Part shown: positions 1 through 8,376 of the stretch, one piece after another
Position numbering within the stretch: position 1 is the stretch's first letter
Layout of the letters: each line of letters begins with the position of its first letter
NCBI GenBank assembly: GCA_964502785.1
Contig: CAZCXW010000037.1
Coordinates: 1-13,706, forward strand
From: JAGVYE01 sp964502785
Lineage (GTDB): Archaea > Nanobdellota > Nanobdellia > Woesearchaeales > GW2011-AR9
Direction of reading: 5' to 3'
Length of the DNA stretch: 13,706 bases
Notes under the pieces: generated by a model
Told to the model about the DNA's origin: nothing
The model's input: the letters and a program-made list of their open reading frames with translations, nothing else
Database searches by the model: none
Position numbers and translations under genes: made by a program

Positions 1-87
1 ATTTTGACACTGAATAAACTAAAGCGCTAAAAATGACAGAAGGCTTTAAAAAGAGGAAGATTTCCAAGTACTAAAGGAGGATTTCAC

Positions 88-300
88 ATGAACAAAATTC
101 ACACGAGGATGAAAAGACATTACCGTCTTGGCACTCGTCTAAACCCTTACAAATTTTTTCATCCTAAACTCGCAGTGCACAGAGCAAAAACTTTTGCCAC
201 AGAGGAGAGCGCTCACGTCTGGGCCAAAGCGCAGGGTATTGCAAATTACGAATTAAAAATTGTAAAGCGTGGAAAAAGGATACAAGTAGTTGCTAACTAA
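88..300 (+). CDS. Small basic conserved-type protein of unknown function
   Basis: A 70-residue, strongly basic protein rich in Lys, Arg and His, with no Cys, no signal peptide and no membrane segment. The start is well supported: AAGGAGG at 74-80 lies 7 nt before the ATG. The N-terminal third (HTRMKRHYRLGTRL) is highly cationic. The C-terminal half (about residues 35-70) reads like a small alpha/beta unit with a helix (EESAHVWAKAQGI) followed by two strands (YELKIVKRG, KRIQVVAN). Charge and size suggest nucleic-acid or ribosome association, but this is inference and I do not recognise a named family. A possible TATA element (CTTTAAAAAG) lies around 44-53. It stands alone on its strand and converges on the lipoprotein gene. 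Confidence 0.75.
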   Translation: MNKIHTRMKRHYRLGTRLNPYKFFHPKLAVHRAKTFATEESAHVWAKAQGIANYELKIVKRGKRIQVVAN

Positions 301-319
301 ATTAATTTCTTTAAAGAGC

Positions 320-419
320 TTTGCATTTTAAGTTTGTCAAAATTCTCTTAAGAGAACTTTGCAAAATTGATTTCCTGCTCTAAATTTGCAGAATTTTGAG
401 TTTTTCAAAATTCTCTTTA
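320..419. repeat. Imperfect direct repeats and a 14-bp palindrome between convergent genes
   Basis: Two related copies, 320-350 and 385-419, both begin TTTGCA and end in TCAAAATTCTCTT. A partial third copy (TTTGCAAAATT) begins at 358. The first copy ends in a perfect palindrome, TTCTCTTAAGAGAA (343-356), flanked by CAAA/TTTG. The second copy overlaps the stop codon of the minus-strand lipoprotein gene. Lying between two converging genes and being rich in T/A runs on both strands, it may act as a bidirectional transcription end; this is inference. Confidence 0.45.
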
Positions 420-1544
420 TCTTACAACTTCTACTAGATATAAATCAGAATTCTGCATTTTACCTCCATCTGATTCATAAATTATAGCTCTTCCATCCCG
501 GGAAAATTGCGCATTGGGCTGGATGTGCACCGCTAATGAACTGTCATAGGTGTTCTCGTGACTTACGATAGGCATCTTTTCATCAGAACTAAATTTCAAA
601 AGCACAATTTTTCCAAAATATTGACCCTCGGGCACAGGTACAGGATCACCTGTCATTAAAAATCTATCACCATCTGGAGCCCAGACGCCATGTCCTCTGA
701 TTTCAGAAAATTCTTGGAGGATGTTTCCTTGCAAATCAATAATATAGCCCTCATTGCCACATAAAATTTTGTTCCCTTGAGGATGGACATCATAATGCGA
801 GCATTCTCGTGGTAATTTTCGAAAGCTGCCGTTAATATTAATAATATATGGCTGATTAAACTCTCCCGTGAAATTTCTGTTCATGCCGCGGGTTAAAAAA
901 AGAATATTTTCGTTATCAATCCAACTTGGATGATCCAAATAAAATTCATTTTTTTGATCCTGTTGATATATTCTTTGATAGCNNNNNNNNNNATAGCTTT
1001 CCCCATTTACTGTGACAAGAGAGAGAATTTTATGATCCCCTAAAAATGTTTCGGCAAACACTAATTTTTCTCCATTCGGGGAAAGGTGAAGAAATTCCGC
1101 TAAATTAAGACCAGGAAATGGAATCGTCTTTTGATTTAGAGTTTCGTAATTAATTGCTAAAATACTTCCGAAATCACCAACATAAATTTCTTTTCCTTCT
1201 TTTGACCAGGTAGGCATCCAGCCCCAATCCCGTTCAAATAACAGTTGGATATTTCCTGATTCTAAATCGAGAAGATATAATTTATAACTGCCATCTCGAT
1301 TTGACCTGAAAAGAAATTTGGTGTTATCGGAACTAAAATAATTCGGCTCTTGATAGACAATGGAATCATTGCTTAGATTTGAGGTTAATCGAAATACATC
1401 AGTGCCGGTGTCAGATTTTTTATAAAATGTTTTTTCGGAAGGAAACATCTTCTTTTGAGAAGAACTCCAAAAGGAACAACTGCTTACGAAAAATAAAATG
1501 AGAAACGCAATAAGAATAATCTTTTTTTTCATGCTTACATTCAT
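417..1544 (-). CDS. Secreted lipoprotein with WD40-like (PD40/TolB-type) beta-propeller
   Basis: Residues 1-23 form a lipoprotein signal peptide: a Lys-rich start, a hydrophobic stretch (IILIAFLILFFV) and a lipobox-like VSSC with the presumed lipidated Cys at 23. A second Met at residue 5 (MKKK) is an equally good start. The rest is built of repeated propeller blades with the PD40 pattern, for example FRSNRDGSYKLYLLDLESG, PTWSKEGKEIYVG, LSPNGEKLVFAE and a C-terminal SRDGRAIIYESDGG. Such propellers act as surface-bound interaction or sensing modules; no catalytic residues are evident. The gene starts only 9 nt after the MscS-family stop codon, so the two probably share a transcript. A 10-N gap interrupts it at about residue 185-188 but keeps frame. 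The same 5 bases (ATAGC) border both sides of the gap, so the true protein is probably 370 rather than 375 residues. Confidence 0.8.
   Translation of the reverse strand: MNVSMKKKIILIAFLILFFVSSCSFWSSSQKKMFPSEKTFYKKSDTGTDVFRLTSNLSNDSIVYQEPNYFSSDNTKFLFRSNRDGSYKLYLLDLESGNIQLLFERDWGWMPTWSKEGKEIYVGDFGSILAINYETLNQKTIPFPGLNLAEFLHLSPNGEKLVFAETFLGDHKILSLVTVNGESYXXXXYQRIYQQDQKNEFYLDHPSWIDNENILFLTRGMNRNFTGEFNQPYIININGSFRKLPRECSHYDVHPQGNKILCGNEGYIIDLQGNILQEFSEIRGHGVWAPDGDRFLMTGDPVPVPEGQYFGKIVLLKFSSDEKMPIVSHENTYDSSLAVHIQPNAQFSRDGRAIIYESDGGKMQNSDLYLVEVVR
983..992. other. Assembly gap (10 N) inside the lipoprotein gene
   Basis: Ten N residues. The plus-strand sequence ends in ATAGC (978-982) before the gap and restarts with ATAGC (993-997) after it. 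Merging the two copies removes 15 nt, which preserves the reading frame and gives ESYQRIY across the join. The gap is probably a failed short-overlap join rather than missing sequence. Confidence 0.8.
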
Positions 1545-1553
1545 TAGCTTACA

Positions 1554-2411
1554 TTAATTATTTTCTTTAAGATAATCTTTATAATCACGATTAATGATAT
1601 CGATGAAAGCCGTGGTGATTCTTCGTAATTCCCAAGCCTGGCACTGATAACTGATAACCATCTGCAGATGATTGTTGGTGATATCGCTGGAAACCTGAAG
1701 CTGTTCAACGGGATAATTTCCTCGCAACTGATCTTCGATGTTTTTCATTTTCCCGATTGGAATTGTTTTTTCTAGCGGGAAGCGCAATTCTTTGACCATT
1801 TTACCCTTGCCAAAATTCTGAACTATTTTTTCCAAAAAAATCTTATTTGGCACTTTGATTATTTTTCCATCTTCATTTTGGAGGGTAACGAAAAAAACCC
1901 CAATCTGCGAAATCTCACCAAGATCGTTCTCAACTTTTATCACGTCTCCCAAGCGGAATGGTTTTTTATACAAAAGAATCATCCAGGAAAGGATAGAAAC
2001 TAAAAAATCTTTTACTGCCAAAGCCAGTCCTGTGGTCACTAAACCAAGGAAAATCGTAATATTTTCTGCGGAAACGCCGATGTGAGAAAGAATCACGGCT
2101 AATGCCACAGTATAGATAAAAAAACTGTATATTTTGCTGAGGAAAATCCGCTGCTCTACTTCTGTTTCATGGTCAAAGACGACAAAAACCCTTTCTACCG
2201 TAAAGCGGATTATGATATTGGCAACTAACAAAGAGATGGAAGCGACTAGGATGAAATCTAAGACATTGATAACAAATGGCGAAGCGTTGATCAATCCCTT
2301 CTTGCTCGCCATAACGACTGCTTCAATAACCAGAACTAAGACCAAGAAAACAATGATTCTTTTGTTAAATACTTTTTTTCGCAGGGCATTAATCTGTTCT
2401 TTTTTTAACAT
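1554..2411 (-). CDS. MscS-family mechanosensitive ion channel
   Basis: A 285-residue membrane protein with the layout of small MscS channels, which release solutes when membrane tension rises. Hydrophobic segments lie at about residues 19-37, 48-70 and 95-113. The amphipathic, Gly/Ala-containing pore helix region is at about 117-148 (FLGLVTTGLALAVKDFL). The MscS beta-domain follows immediately: KKPFRLGDVIKV, then GEISQIGVFFVTLQNEDG and KVPNKIFLEKIVQNF (about 149-200), the most diagnostic part of the family. The remainder (about 200-285) is the cytoplasmic alpha/beta portion. Length is typical of the core family, with no extra sensor domain. It has its own TATA-like element upstream and is followed after 9 nt by the lipoprotein gene, suggesting a two-gene envelope operon. 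Confidence 0.9.
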   Translation of the reverse strand: MLKKEQINALRKKVFNKRIIVFLVLVLVIEAVVMASKKGLINASPFVINVLDFILVASISLLVANIIIRFTVERVFVVFDHETEVEQRIFLSKIYSFFIYTVALAVILSHIGVSAENITIFLGLVTTGLALAVKDFLVSILSWMILLYKKPFRLGDVIKVENDLGEISQIGVFFVTLQNEDGKIIKVPNKIFLEKIVQNFGKGKMVKELRFPLEKTIPIGKMKNIEDQLRGNYPVEQLQVSSDITNNHLQMVISYQCQAWELRRITTAFIDIINRDYKDYLKENN

Positions 2412-2467
2412 ATGCAGAGAAATTAAATTTGCTTCTTAAATGTTGCTAATTCTTTTTTTTCTGTCCG

Positions 2468-2483
2468 AGTATATATATTAAAA
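2468..2483 (-). promoter_or_regulatory. Putative TATA element for the MscS-lipoprotein transcript
   Basis: Read on the minus strand, the sequence TTTTAATATATATACT lies about 57-72 nt before the MscS start codon. It is the only strong TATA-like run in the 113-nt intergenic space and would give a leader of roughly 30-40 nt. No good Shine-Dalgarno precedes the ATG. Confidence 0.4.
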
Positions 2484-2524
2484 GTATTTGAAATTAGAGC
2501 CAAAAGATTAAAGAGACATAAACA

Positions 2525-2977
2525 TTAAGGGAGCTCCTTTTCTTCTTTCACAATAACTCCAATTCTAGATATTTCTTCATAACAATCAATGATGCAATTG
2601 TTATTATAACGCGTGCCGAACATAAAAGTCAATAACACCCTTTGAGAATTTGCTAAATATTCTCCCAACTTTACCTGCGATTCTTCTTTTTTTCTTCCAA
2701 AGGCCGAAATCGTAATTTCACCCCGCCTGCCTCCTTGAAATATCCAATCTTCAAAAATAGGAGATCTTCCTATCACTCTATCCCAAATCCTCAGTTTTTC
2801 TGGTTCAATCAGGTATTGCACAAAAACGGAAGGAGTATAGTCACTTAGATCTTCCGCAAAGTATTCTTCTATTTTTCCTCTTGCTACTTCCTCCACTTTT
2901 CTTGGGTCTCTTTGTTGCCAGCGTATCTGCCTTTTTTCTCCCAGAAGTTCTTCTGTCATTACATCATCAACGGACAT
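2525..2977 (-). CDS. Hypothetical protein, 150 residues
   Basis: I do not recognise this protein. It is soluble, mixed alpha/beta and acidic at both ends, with no signal peptide, membrane helix or metal-binding Cys pair (the two Cys near residues 128-132, NNNCIIDCYEE, are isolated). The N-terminal half is helix-forming and charged (KVEEVARGKIEEYFAED). The C-terminal half carries strand-like stretches (EITISAFG, RVLLTFMFG, RIGVIVKEE). It lies 81 nt downstream of the SMC stop codon on the same strand. It could be read through from smc or from its own AT-rich upstream region, where TATA-like runs occur around 3024-3055. No function is proposed. Confidence 0.65.
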   Translation of the reverse strand: MSVDDVMTEELLGEKRQIRWQQRDPRKVEEVARGKIEEYFAEDLSDYTPSVFVQYLIEPEKLRIWDRVIGRSPIFEDWIFQGGRRGEITISAFGRKKEESQVKLGEYLANSQRVLLTFMFGTRYNNNCIIDCYEEISRIGVIVKEEKELP

Positions 2978-3058
2978 AGAACAATGTGAAATGAGGTTCT
3001 TTAATAACTTTTTGTTCTTATTAAGTTATATTGCTGATTATATCAAAACTATAAAAAC

Positions 3059-6000
3059 CTAAATCTTCAAACTTGTCACCTTGCTGACACTGTCTACCAT
3101 GCTGACGCCAAATAATGTATCCGCTTCTGAAATAAGGGCGTCGTTGTGGCTGATCACGATATACTGCGCTCTGTTTGCGTACTGCCTGATTAATTTGGCA
3201 AGTGTTTCCGCATTTTGCTTGTCCAGAGCGGCATCAATTTCATCAAGGACATAAAATGAAGCAGGCTGGTATTCCTGGATGGCAAAAATCAACGCTAAAG
3301 CTGTTAACGTCTTTTCTCCCCCGGAAAGGGATTTGATTTCCATGAAGCGATTTCCAGTTAATTTTACTTTAATGCTCAAACCTTCTTCAAAAATATTCTG
3401 AGGGTTATCAAGCTCAAGATAGGCTTTTCCTTTCTTAAATAAAGTGCTGAAGATTCTCGAGAAATTCTCATTAGTTCTGTTAAATGTGGTCATGAAATGA
3501 TCTTTCTTTTTCGTTTCAATTTCATTCATTAATGTAAGGACATCAGTTTTTTCTTTTTCCAACCCCCCTTTCTTCTCAATCAGGCTATTAAACTCTTTTT
3601 CAACTTGTTCATACACTTCCAAAGCCTTCATATTCACCGCCGACATTTGGCTCAGCATCCCTTCAAATTTGCTGATTTCTCCCTGAATTTCCTGAAGCGG
3701 CTTATGTTTGACGAGCGGAACGTCTTTATACCGCGCGAATTCTTCCTGCAACCCCGCCAGCTTGGCTTTTACTTCCGCATTCTTTAAAGACATCAAGTTT
3801 AACTCGCGTTCGCTTCCACGCGCTTTTTCACGAATAGATTCAATGAGATTTTCTGCTTTATTCATCTCGCTGCTTGCTTCATCGCGTTTTGTGAATAAAG
3901 CATGATATCTGCTGTAAAATTCTTTGCTGGCTTTTTCTTTTTCCGTCAAATTCCGTTCATGCGCAATAATAGCTGAGCTTAATGAAGCAATCTCTTCTTT
4001 AAACGCAGTTTCTTCTTTCTCATGCTGTTTAAGGATTTCACTGATTTTCTCTTTCTCAGGCGTTATTAATTGCTCGATTTGCGTCGTATTTGTTTTTGCT
4101 TCTCCCTCCAGCCGCACCATTTCCTCGCGTCCTTTGTGCCTGGCTTCTTCAAAAGCCTGCAATTGGGCGAGAAGGCGGGGATTGCGCAGTTCGCTTACCT
4201 GCAAACGCAGCATTTGCTTGTCAGATTTCAACGCCGCCAAATCATGATTGATTGTTGTAATGTTTTTTTGTATAGAAACTAACTGTCCTTCAACATCTTT
4301 TAATCGAGCTGCAACTTCTTTCTTGAGCTCAGTCGAAGCATCAAGATCTTCAGAGCCGAGGTGCAGGCTCTTTTCAAGTTTGATGACTTCTCCTTCCAGT
4401 GACGCTTTTGCATTGCGCAGGGCCATGATTTCCTGCTCATTCGCTCCCCGCTTCGCTTCAATATTAACCATAATACTTTGAATTTCTTCCAGCTCTTGTT
4501 CCACTTTCTCCAAGCGTTCCAAACTGTCTTTTTCCTGAAATCCGGCAGCTTCCCTTTTTAATCGAAATCCTCCTTTCATAACCCCGCTCGCTTCCGCGAG
4601 ATTGCCATCGAGAGTAGCCATTCTTATTTTGCCGATCCCTACTTTCCGCGCCATCTCGATATCTTCGACAACAAGAGAATTGCCAAAAACATACGTGAAA
4701 GCTTTCCGATACTGTGTTTTAAAAGAAACAAGGTTAAGAGCAAAATCATGCACTCCTTGTTGTTTTAACAAGGTTTTATCTTCCATGCTTGCTTCTTGTC
4801 CTTTAATTTTATTGAGGGGAATAAAAGATGCCGAGCCTAACTTATTCTGCTGCAAATATTTGATGCAATCCGCCGCTGTTTTATCCGTGTCAACGACAAG
4901 ATGCTGCATCTTTCCGGCTGCCGCCGTTTCTAAAGCAACCGCATATTTTTTATTAACCTGTCCTAATTCCGCGATTGTTCCATACACTTCACTGAACTTC
5001 TTTTTGTTTTGCAGAATGTTTTTAACCGCTTCATTACTGGCAAGACCTGCCTGCATAGAGAGAGTCTTAGCATTCAACTGCGCCTGCTGTTCCTGCAACT
5101 CACAAGCCTTTTTCCTGGCGTTTCCTAATTGCGCGGCAAAGCTGCTGTCTTGATCCAAAAGCTGATTTAAGCGCAAGGTTGCCGCTTTAAAATCAGTCTT
5201 ATATTTCTGCAGAAGCTTGATTTGTTCTTTATTCTGTTCAGAAACCTCTTTAACTTTGCTGATGCGTTCATCAATGCTTTGAATTTGGAATTCCAAACGG
5301 TCTTTTTCCCGCAGCAATTCCTGCTGCTGCTGGCGAATGACCTGCACTTCTTCTTGTTTTTGTTCGATAAGCTTTTCTTTTTGCTCTATCGTCGTATCCA
5401 GCTCCCGGGAAGATTCGATATTATGTTTTTTCTTAAATTCCCCGATAGCTTTTTCTACATCTTCCAATTCTTTTTTCTTGCGAAGAATGTGCTGTTGCAA
5501 TTCTTTCTGCCTTTCGAGAAAAGATTTATTCTTTCCTTCTAATTCTGAAGTTTCCTCTTTAAATTGATCTTTCCTCAGCTGGATTTTGTTGATTTCATCT
5601 TTTAACGTAGAAACTCTGGTTTTATCACGGGCGATCGCGACTTTAAGATCTTCAACCTCGCGGTGCACGCGCACCTGTTCCTTCTCTCCTTTCTCTTCAA
5701 TTTCTTTATTGATGACAGAAATCTCTTTCTTTGTATTTTCAATTTTTTCTTTTAATTCTTTTATTTTCCTTTCCGCTTCATCAATTTTTCCCTGATTGGC
5801 ATTGATTTCTTGATCATTCTTTTGCTTTATTTCTTCCCGCTCTTGAATCTGCTGATGCACGAGCGTGGCCTTGTTAGAATCAATCTTATCCTTTAACTCC
5901 TTGAACTGCAGAGCCTGATCGCGGTCTTTTTTAAGCTCTTTAAGATAGGTTTTCCTTTCCTTTAAAATAATGTCCGCATTATTGAGCTTNNNNNNNNNNT

Positions 6001-6548
6001 TGCAGCTCTAAATCAGCTTTTTGTTTTTTTTCTTCATATAAAGAAATATCACTGATTTCCTCAATGATTTTTCTTCTCTCCAAAGGCGACATTTCCACAA
6101 ACCGGGTAATATCTCCCTGCAGGACGATATTATAACCATCCGGGTTGATCTTAGCATGCGAGAGAACATCCAATACTTCTGAGCGTGTCAGCTTCCTTCC
6201 ATTCACCCGATAGGTGCTGTTTCCATTTTTGGCAATCATCCTGGAGATGGCAACTTCTTTGGCATCAAGAGGAAAAATCTTTTTTTCATTGTCAAAGACA
6301 ATTTCCACCGTGCCTTCCGAAGACGGCTTCTTGTTCTTGCCCCCGTTAAAGATAAGATTGGCCGCTTTTTCCGCCCGCATCGACTTGGCTGAAAGCCTTC
6401 CTAAAACAAAACAAAGGGCGTCACCGATGTTGGACTTCCCACTGCCGTTAGGACCTAAAATACAATTAAAATCAGGCTCAAAAGGAATTTCTGTCTTATG
6501 CGCAAAACTCTTAAATCCATGCGCCATTATTCGATTAATTTTCGTCAT
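3059..6548 (-). CDS. smc: Chromosome segregation/condensation ATPase SMC
   Basis: SMC dimers organise chromosomes with an ABC-type ATPase head. The head's N-terminal half starts MTKINRIMAHGFKSF and carries Walker A GPNGSGKSN (about residues 32-40) plus the conserved NPDGYNIVLQGDI. A long charged coiled coil follows. The hinge spans about 515-660 (VYGTIAEL, then GNLAEASGVMKGGF). A return coil leads to the C-terminal head with the signature LSGGEKTLTALAL (about 1075), Walker B FYVLDEIDAALD and the switch His in YIVISHND. The apparent frame change at the 10-N gap is an assembly effect. Frame is open to the last codon before the gap (ELQ) and from the first codon after it (KLNNADIIL), so the missing length is a multiple of 3. 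From memory of Pyrococcus SMC it is about 12 nt, giving about 1163 residues, normal for archaea. Partner genes scpA/scpB are not next to it. Confidence 0.95.
5990..5999. other. Assembly gap (10 N) inside smc
   Basis: The gap falls exactly at codon boundaries on the minus strand, between the codon for Gln183 and the codon for the following Lys. Ten bases shift the frame, so 10 is not the true length. It must be a multiple of 3. Alignment by eye to remembered archaeal SMC sequences suggests four missing residues in the first coiled coil. Confidence 0.85.
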
Positions 6549-6575
6549 GAGATAGTGTCGGAAGGTTTCGTTTTT

Positions 6576-6587
6576 GCTTTATAAAAG
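6576..6587 (-). promoter_or_regulatory. TATA element for smc
   Basis: On the minus strand, CTTTTATAAAGC sits about 30-38 nt before the SMC ATG. This would place transcription start within about 5-10 nt of the start codon. It lies in the 69-nt space after the 126-residue gene, so smc can be transcribed independently. Confidence 0.6.
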
Positions 6588-6617
6588 TTATGTTCCTACT
6601 CGATAAGGAAAAAGGAG

Positions 6618-6998
6618 TTAGCATCCTTTGATTAAAGCTTTTATTGCGGCGTAATACTTTAAAAATTTTTCCCGAGTGGCTTGTCCTTTTGCGAGCTCTT
6701 TATTAAAAAGTTGCACTAAGGCGTTTATTTTTGTGACGTTTTCCGAGTTGCTTTCTCTTAGAATCTGCCTTGCCTTTAAAGGATATTTCCTCCAAAGGTA
6801 CTCTTCATACTTTTCTATGGATGTTTTAATGATGTTTAAATCAATTGGAGAAAGTTGTTTCCGTTTTGCCGTATCCGCTCTAATATTTTCATAGGCTGTC
6901 CAATGAGAATTCCACACCGTTATGTAGTCTGCAAATATTCCACTTTTATTTACTTTAAAATGGGGGTCATAGCTTTCCCCTTCGATTAATTCGGTCAT
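6618..6998 (-). CDS. Hypothetical alpha-helical protein, 126 residues
   Basis: I do not recognise a family. The protein is soluble, basic overall and predicted mostly helical, with amphipathic stretches such as LNIIKTSIEKYEEYLWRKY (middle) and INALVQLFNKELAKGQ (C-terminal third). It ends KALIKGC. There is no signal peptide, membrane span or zinc motif. A TATA element 23-30 nt before the ATG predicts a leaderless transcript. It is 69 nt upstream of smc on the same strand, but smc appears to have its own promoter, so a functional link to SMC is not established. It is transcribed divergently from the TraB-like gene. Confidence 0.65.
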   Translation of the reverse strand: MTELIEGESYDPHFKVNKSGIFADYITVWNSHWTAYENIRADTAKRKQLSPIDLNIIKTSIEKYEEYLWRKYPLKARQILRESNSENVTKINALVQLFNKELAKGQATREKFLKYYAAIKALIKGC

Positions 6999-7020
6999 GA
7001 TTTGATGATTAAGAAGAACT

Positions 7021-7030
7021 ATTTAAAGCC
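7021..7030 (-). promoter_or_regulatory. TATA element for the 126-residue hypothetical
   Basis: On the minus strand, GGCTTTAAAT lies 23-32 nt before the ATG at 6998. This is the spacing expected when archaeal transcription starts at or next to the start codon. The region between the ATG and the TATA element contains no Shine-Dalgarno. Confidence 0.55.
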
Positions 7031-7117
7031 TTACCTTTCTAAAAGTGGATCTAAGAATGCTCAATATTTTTTGTCTCGAAAATTATCCACAACAGCCATT
7101 TGACAAGCGAGGTTGAA

Positions 7118-7249
7118 ATGGGAGAATTCTGGGAAGCGGATAAACAGCTGCGTTCTATTGTTCAATCTCCAGAGTCAATGATAATCAATGAAAATATCAA
7201 TAAATACGGGATTGGAACAAGTTGTTACTTTTTAGAGATAATTTTATAA
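7118..7249 (+). CDS. Possible small ORF or gene remnant, 43 residues
   Basis: An ATG preceded by GAGG (7109-7112, 5-nt spacer) opens a 43-codon frame beginning MGEFWEADKQLRSIVQSPES and ending FLEIIL. The first half has coding-like composition, and the same frame is open upstream of the ATG without a clear start. The end overlaps the TATA element of the TraB-like gene, which argues against a functional gene. It may be a fragment of a decayed gene at the left edge of the accessory region. I cannot assign a family. Confidence 0.25.
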   Translation: MGEFWEADKQLRSIVQSPESMIINENINKYGIGTSCYFLEIIL

Positions 7250-7251
7250 AT
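7243..7251 (+). promoter_or_regulatory. TATA element for the TraB-like gene
   Basis: TTTATAAAT lies 23-31 nt before the ATG at 7274, the classic archaeal spacing for a leaderless transcript. No Shine-Dalgarno is present before that ATG. Confidence 0.6.
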
Positions 7252-7273
7252 TAGCTTTTGAAATCTTATACTC

Positions 7274-8068
7274 ATGGGAGATATATATCTAATTGGAACA
7301 GCGCATACGGATCCTGATGGACCGTATAGATTAGATAAAATGCTAAAAGATTTTTCTCCTAAAAGAATATTTTTAGAAATTTCTGATGATAGGGCAAAAG
7401 AAATTCTTTCTAGTAGTATTGATGATAAAATGAGAGTACATGAAGAAACTATTGAGGAATGGACTAAACAAGGATTTGTTTTAACTCCAGACCAAAGAGA
7501 AAAATTGCTAGAATTAGCCAGATTCAAAAATAGGAGTTATGGCTTTGAAGTAAAGTGTCCATTAGACTATCAAAGAAATCATTCTGAAGTTGAAATTAAC
7601 TATGTAGATTTATCTGCAAGTAGCGTTGGTACAAAAAAAAGATTTACTGAAGGGTTAAGGGAAGCATTCGGTATGCAAAATGAAAGACTAACTCCAGAAA
7701 TGAAAGCAAAAGTTCTTTATGGATTGCAGTTTCCTATTAAAACACATATTGCAGATTTTAGGGGACAGGTTGAGTTTGAATATCAAAGAAGTCAAATGAC
7801 AGCGGCATATTTGCAAGCAATGGGAAATGATCCTGAAGTTTTTGAAAGAGAAACCGTAGGATTATCTGCACAAGCTAAAGCAAGCCTTCTTCGCGTAGTT
7901 GATCCAGAAAGAAATGATGCTATTGCTAGGGGTATAAGGGAGGGTCATAAAGATGATAGTAATTCTGTGGGAATTATGGGAGCTTCACATCTTTATTTAG
8001 TAGCAGCTCTTTTAGAAGATTTAGATCCACAAGTTGAACTTCTAAATCTAGTTCCAGTGCCAAAATAG
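7274..8068 (+). CDS. TraB/PrgY/GumN-like putative hydrolase
   Basis: A 264-residue soluble protein with the hallmarks of the TraB/PrgY/GumN (TIKI-like) superfamily. There are two G-x-x-H motifs, one at the extreme N-terminus (IGTAHTDPDGP, H11) and one near the C-terminus (IMGASHLYLV, H239). A conserved Glu/Arg strand (IFLEISDDR, E35 and R40) follows the first motif. In characterised members these residues bind metal and cleave peptides or other substrates. The substrate here is unknown. The archaeal TraB proteins I know of often carry C-terminal membrane helices; this one has none and ends shortly after the second motif. Codon choice is more AT-biased than in the neighbouring smc and lig genes, consistent with an accessory origin. 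Assignment rests on motif reading only. Confidence 0.6.
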   Translation: MGDIYLIGTAHTDPDGPYRLDKMLKDFSPKRIFLEISDDRAKEILSSSIDDKMRVHEETIEEWTKQGFVLTPDQREKLLELARFKNRSYGFEVKCPLDYQRNHSEVEINYVDLSASSVGTKKRFTEGLREAFGMQNERLTPEMKAKVLYGLQFPIKTHIADFRGQVEFEYQRSQMTAAYLQAMGNDPEVFERETVGLSAQAKASLLRVVDPERNDAIARGIREGHKDDSNSVGIMGASHLYLVAALLEDLDPQVELLNLVPVPK

Positions 8069-8118
8069 TCATCAAAATAAGCGGATGCTTCTTCTAGTTT
8101 AGTGAGGCAAAAATTAAA

Positions 8119-8143
8119 CATAATCAATGTTATATACTAAAAT
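8119..8143 (+). repeat. Left copy of a cassette-flanking direct repeat
   Basis: CATAATCA, then 6 nt, then TATACTAAAAT. The same two blocks occur fused at 10263-10281, on the other side of the RHH-RhuM-nuclease genes. The exact shared core is ATATACTAAAAT, 12 nt. AT-rich 12-mers can recur by chance; the pairing with the second block CATAATCA and the flanking position make it more notable. Confidence 0.35.
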
Positions 8144-8324
8144 GCACTAGAATTCGAACATCATTTGGCGCATGGATTTAAGAGTTTTGTGTTGCCGATG
8201 CTTTGTAGGGACTGCCGTTTGTTATGTTAAGTTATCTCGGTAAGCGTTTAGTCGTTCGTGGAGAAAATTCTGTAGTTTCATTAGTTTTTAATCGTACGGG
8301 GTGAGAATACAATAGGGCAGTAAT

Positions 8325-8334
8325 CTTTATAAGT
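8325..8334 (+). promoter_or_regulatory. TATA element for the RHH-RhuM operon
   Basis: CTTTATAAGT lies about 43-52 nt before the preferred RHH start codon. It would give a leader of about 20 nt that includes the AGGGG motif at 8366-8370 as ribosome-binding site. Confidence 0.5.
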
Positions 8335-8376
8335 ATGTGTAATTACTTGCTCTTTAGTCTCAGATAGGGGATGCAA

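Larger units (their letters stand above)
8069..8370. other. Intergenic stretch of about 300 nt before the RHH-RhuM cassette
   Basis: No protein of more than about 25 residues reads convincingly here. The stretch holds a copy of a direct repeat (8119-8143), a moderately GC-rich part (about 8160-8310) without an obvious clean hairpin, and the TATA element for the RHH gene. A piece reading GTTCGAATTC on the minus strand resembles a tRNA T-loop, but no tRNA folds around it. The middle part could hide a small RNA or decayed element boundary; I see no direct proof. Confidence 0.4.

Noticed and set aside
4602..5153. 183-residue plus-strand open frame opposite smc
   Set aside because: It is antisense to a well-supported conserved coding region, is Ser/Cys/Leu-rich in the way of shadow frames, and has no recognisable domain.
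5861..5989. Reading smc as two separate truncated genes
   Set aside because: The frame is open from the first base after the gap, and a start at 5860 would fall within the coiled coil; the break is an assembly effect.
7083..7092. TTATCCACAA, identical to a bacterial DnaA box
   Set aside because: The genome appears archaeal, where DnaA is absent, and it is a single copy without clustering, so it is taken as chance.
8151..8160. AATTCGAACA, which on the minus strand resembles a tRNA T-loop (TTCGAAT)
   Set aside because: The flanking bases do not form a T-stem, and no acceptor or anticodon arms can be found around it.
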